Source: Gallionellaceae bacterium
GTDB lineage: Bacteria; Pseudomonadota; Gammaproteobacteria; Burkholderiales; Gallionellaceae
Reading direction: 5' to 3'
Length of the DNA: 5,585 bases
Assembly: GCA_030646595.1 (NCBI GenBank)
Contig: JAUSKS010000054.1
Span: 1 to 5,585, forward strand
Positions within the stretch are counted from its first letter, which is position 1; each line of letters opens with the position of its first letter. The notes below the pieces were generated by a model that worked only from the letters and a program-made list of their open reading frames with translations, was not told where the DNA came from and ran no database searches. The translations under genes and the position numbers were made by a program. Below are positions 4,758 to 5,585 of this stretch, piece by piece.

Positions 4758-5585
4758 ATGAATCATATCTCTGCTCCTATGCTCAGCTTGCTGCTGGGCT
4801 TGCTTGCTGTAGGCGGGTTTGCGCCTTTTTCCTTATTTCCGCTGCCGGTAGTGGTGCTGGCCATATTGTTCTGGCAGTGGCAACACACTTCCGGTAAATG
4901 GGCCGTAGCGCGGCTGGGCTTTGCTTTTGGTTTGGGGTTGTTCGGCGCAGGCGTGGGCTGGATTTTTGTTGCAATGCATGACTATGGCGATATGTCCTTT
5001 GTTGCAGCGCTGTTGGCGACCACTCTATTCGTCGCGTTTTATGCGCTATTCCCCGCCCTGGTGGCGTATCTCCAAACCAAATTGCCAGCCCCTACCTGGG
5101 TGCGTTGGGTGTTATACATGCCTGCCTTATGGGTGTTGCTGGAATGGCTGCGCGGACTCATTTTTACCGGCCTGCCCTGGCTTGCGCTGGGCTATAGCCA
5201 AGCCGCTGCCAGTCCACTGGCGGGCTATGCGCCTTTGTTCGGCGTTTATGGCGTATCGCTGGCAGTCGCGGTGAGCGCGGGTTTGCTGGCTAACCTATAT
5301 CAGGCTCGCTGGAGTAAGTCCGGCAGACTGGCGCTGCTGGCATTAGTGTTGCTGTGGGGCGCGGGTGCTGTATTGCGTACCGTGGAATGGACACAAGTGA
5401 CAGGTGGGCCTTTTCAGGTGAGTCTGGTGCAGGGCAATATTCCGCAAGAGCTCAAGTTCCGTGAAGAGAAATTGGTAGACACACTGGAAACGTATAGACG
5501 TTTAGTGCTACAAAGTTCGGCGCGTTTGATCGTGTTGCCGGAAACAGCATTGCCTATGCTGCGCCATGAATTACCGCCGACTTAT
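4758..5585 (+). CDS. lnt: Apolipoprotein N-acyltransferase, N-terminal 276 residues (3' end outside window)
   Basis: Lnt adds the third acyl chain to the N-terminal cysteine of lipoproteins in the inner membrane, taking it from phospholipid. The start is ATG 4758; an in-frame stop at 4728-4730 excludes longer versions, and no clear ribosome site precedes it. Several membrane helices fill residues about 7-206, including the conserved LLEWLRG...FTGLPWLALGYSQ region (about 128-148). The nitrilase domain begins near 221 (VSLVQGNIPQ, 221-230). E262 in IVLPETALP corresponds in position to the catalytic Glu267 of the E. coli enzyme. The Lys and Cys of the catalytic triad would lie beyond the window. 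About 54 percent of a typical 510-residue enzyme is seen. Lnt is a housekeeping gene and probably marks the end of the accessory block. Confidence 0.95.
   Translation, partial: MNHISAPMLSLLLGLLAVGGFAPFSLFPLPVVVLAILFWQWQHTSGKWAVARLGFAFGLGLFGAGVGWIFVAMHDYGDMSFVAALLATTLFVAFYALFPALVAYLQTKLPAPTWVRWVLYMPALWVLLEWLRGLIFTGLPWLALGYSQAAASPLAGYAPLFGVYGVSLAVAVSAGLLANLYQARWSKSGRLALLALVLLWGAGAVLRTVEWTQVTGGPFQVSLVQGNIPQELKFREEKLVDTLETYRRLVLQSSARLIVLPETALPMLRHELPPTY

Noticed and set aside
4921..5274. 117-residue ORF in another frame of lnt
   Set aside because: The lnt frame carries conserved Lnt motifs throughout; this frame is a Trp- and Cys-rich shadow.

Overview
The window reads as accessory-to-core DNA from a Gram-negative proteobacterium. 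The evidence is an MSHA-type pseudopilin cluster (mshC-mshD-mshO-mshP) followed by apolipoprotein N-acyltransferase (lnt). Moderate GC and many dispersed palindromic repeats would suit a betaproteobacterium of the Nitrosomonadales type, but that placement is an impression and was not tested.

Layout. Positions 1-756 hold the 3' end of an Rhs/YD-repeat polymorphic toxin: the conserved RHS core ending in DPDGL, then a roughly 121-residue variable tip. A small two-helix membrane protein (756-1034) starts on the last base of the rhs stop codon and is a natural candidate for the cognate immunity protein. Positions 1000-1241 carry a cluster of short repeats built on GGGGTCA, CAAGAATCTTG and GTCAAGTCTTGAC, which runs into the 3' end of the putative immunity gene. 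Positions 1242-1421 hold no convincing gene, only a small hairpin. An orphan MNT-type nucleotidyltransferase (1428-1730) overlaps the start of mshC by four bases. mshC (1727-2230) is separated from mshD by a palindrome-rich, MITE-like element (about 2267-2386) and an unexplained helical open stretch (2389-2588). mshD, mshO and mshP then follow with zero spacing or 1-base overlap, so they are surely co-transcribed. A small reverse-strand membrane ORF (4386-4592) overlaps the 3' end of mshP. Across a 165-base divergent spacer lies lnt, which is cut by the window end.

How the genes work together. MshC, MshD, MshO and MshP are minor pseudopilins, all with class III prepilin leaders, expected to prime or cap an MSHA-like type IV pilus. 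MshP lacks the usual Glu at position +5. The major pilin (mshA), mshB and mshQ are not next to this block; rhs, repeats and the nucleotidyltransferase occupy its 5' side. The most notable points are the rhs tip/immunity pair, the nucleotidyltransferase translationally coupled to a pilin gene without an evident HEPN partner, and the mobile-looking repeat that sits inside the pilin operon and is open in the mshD frame.
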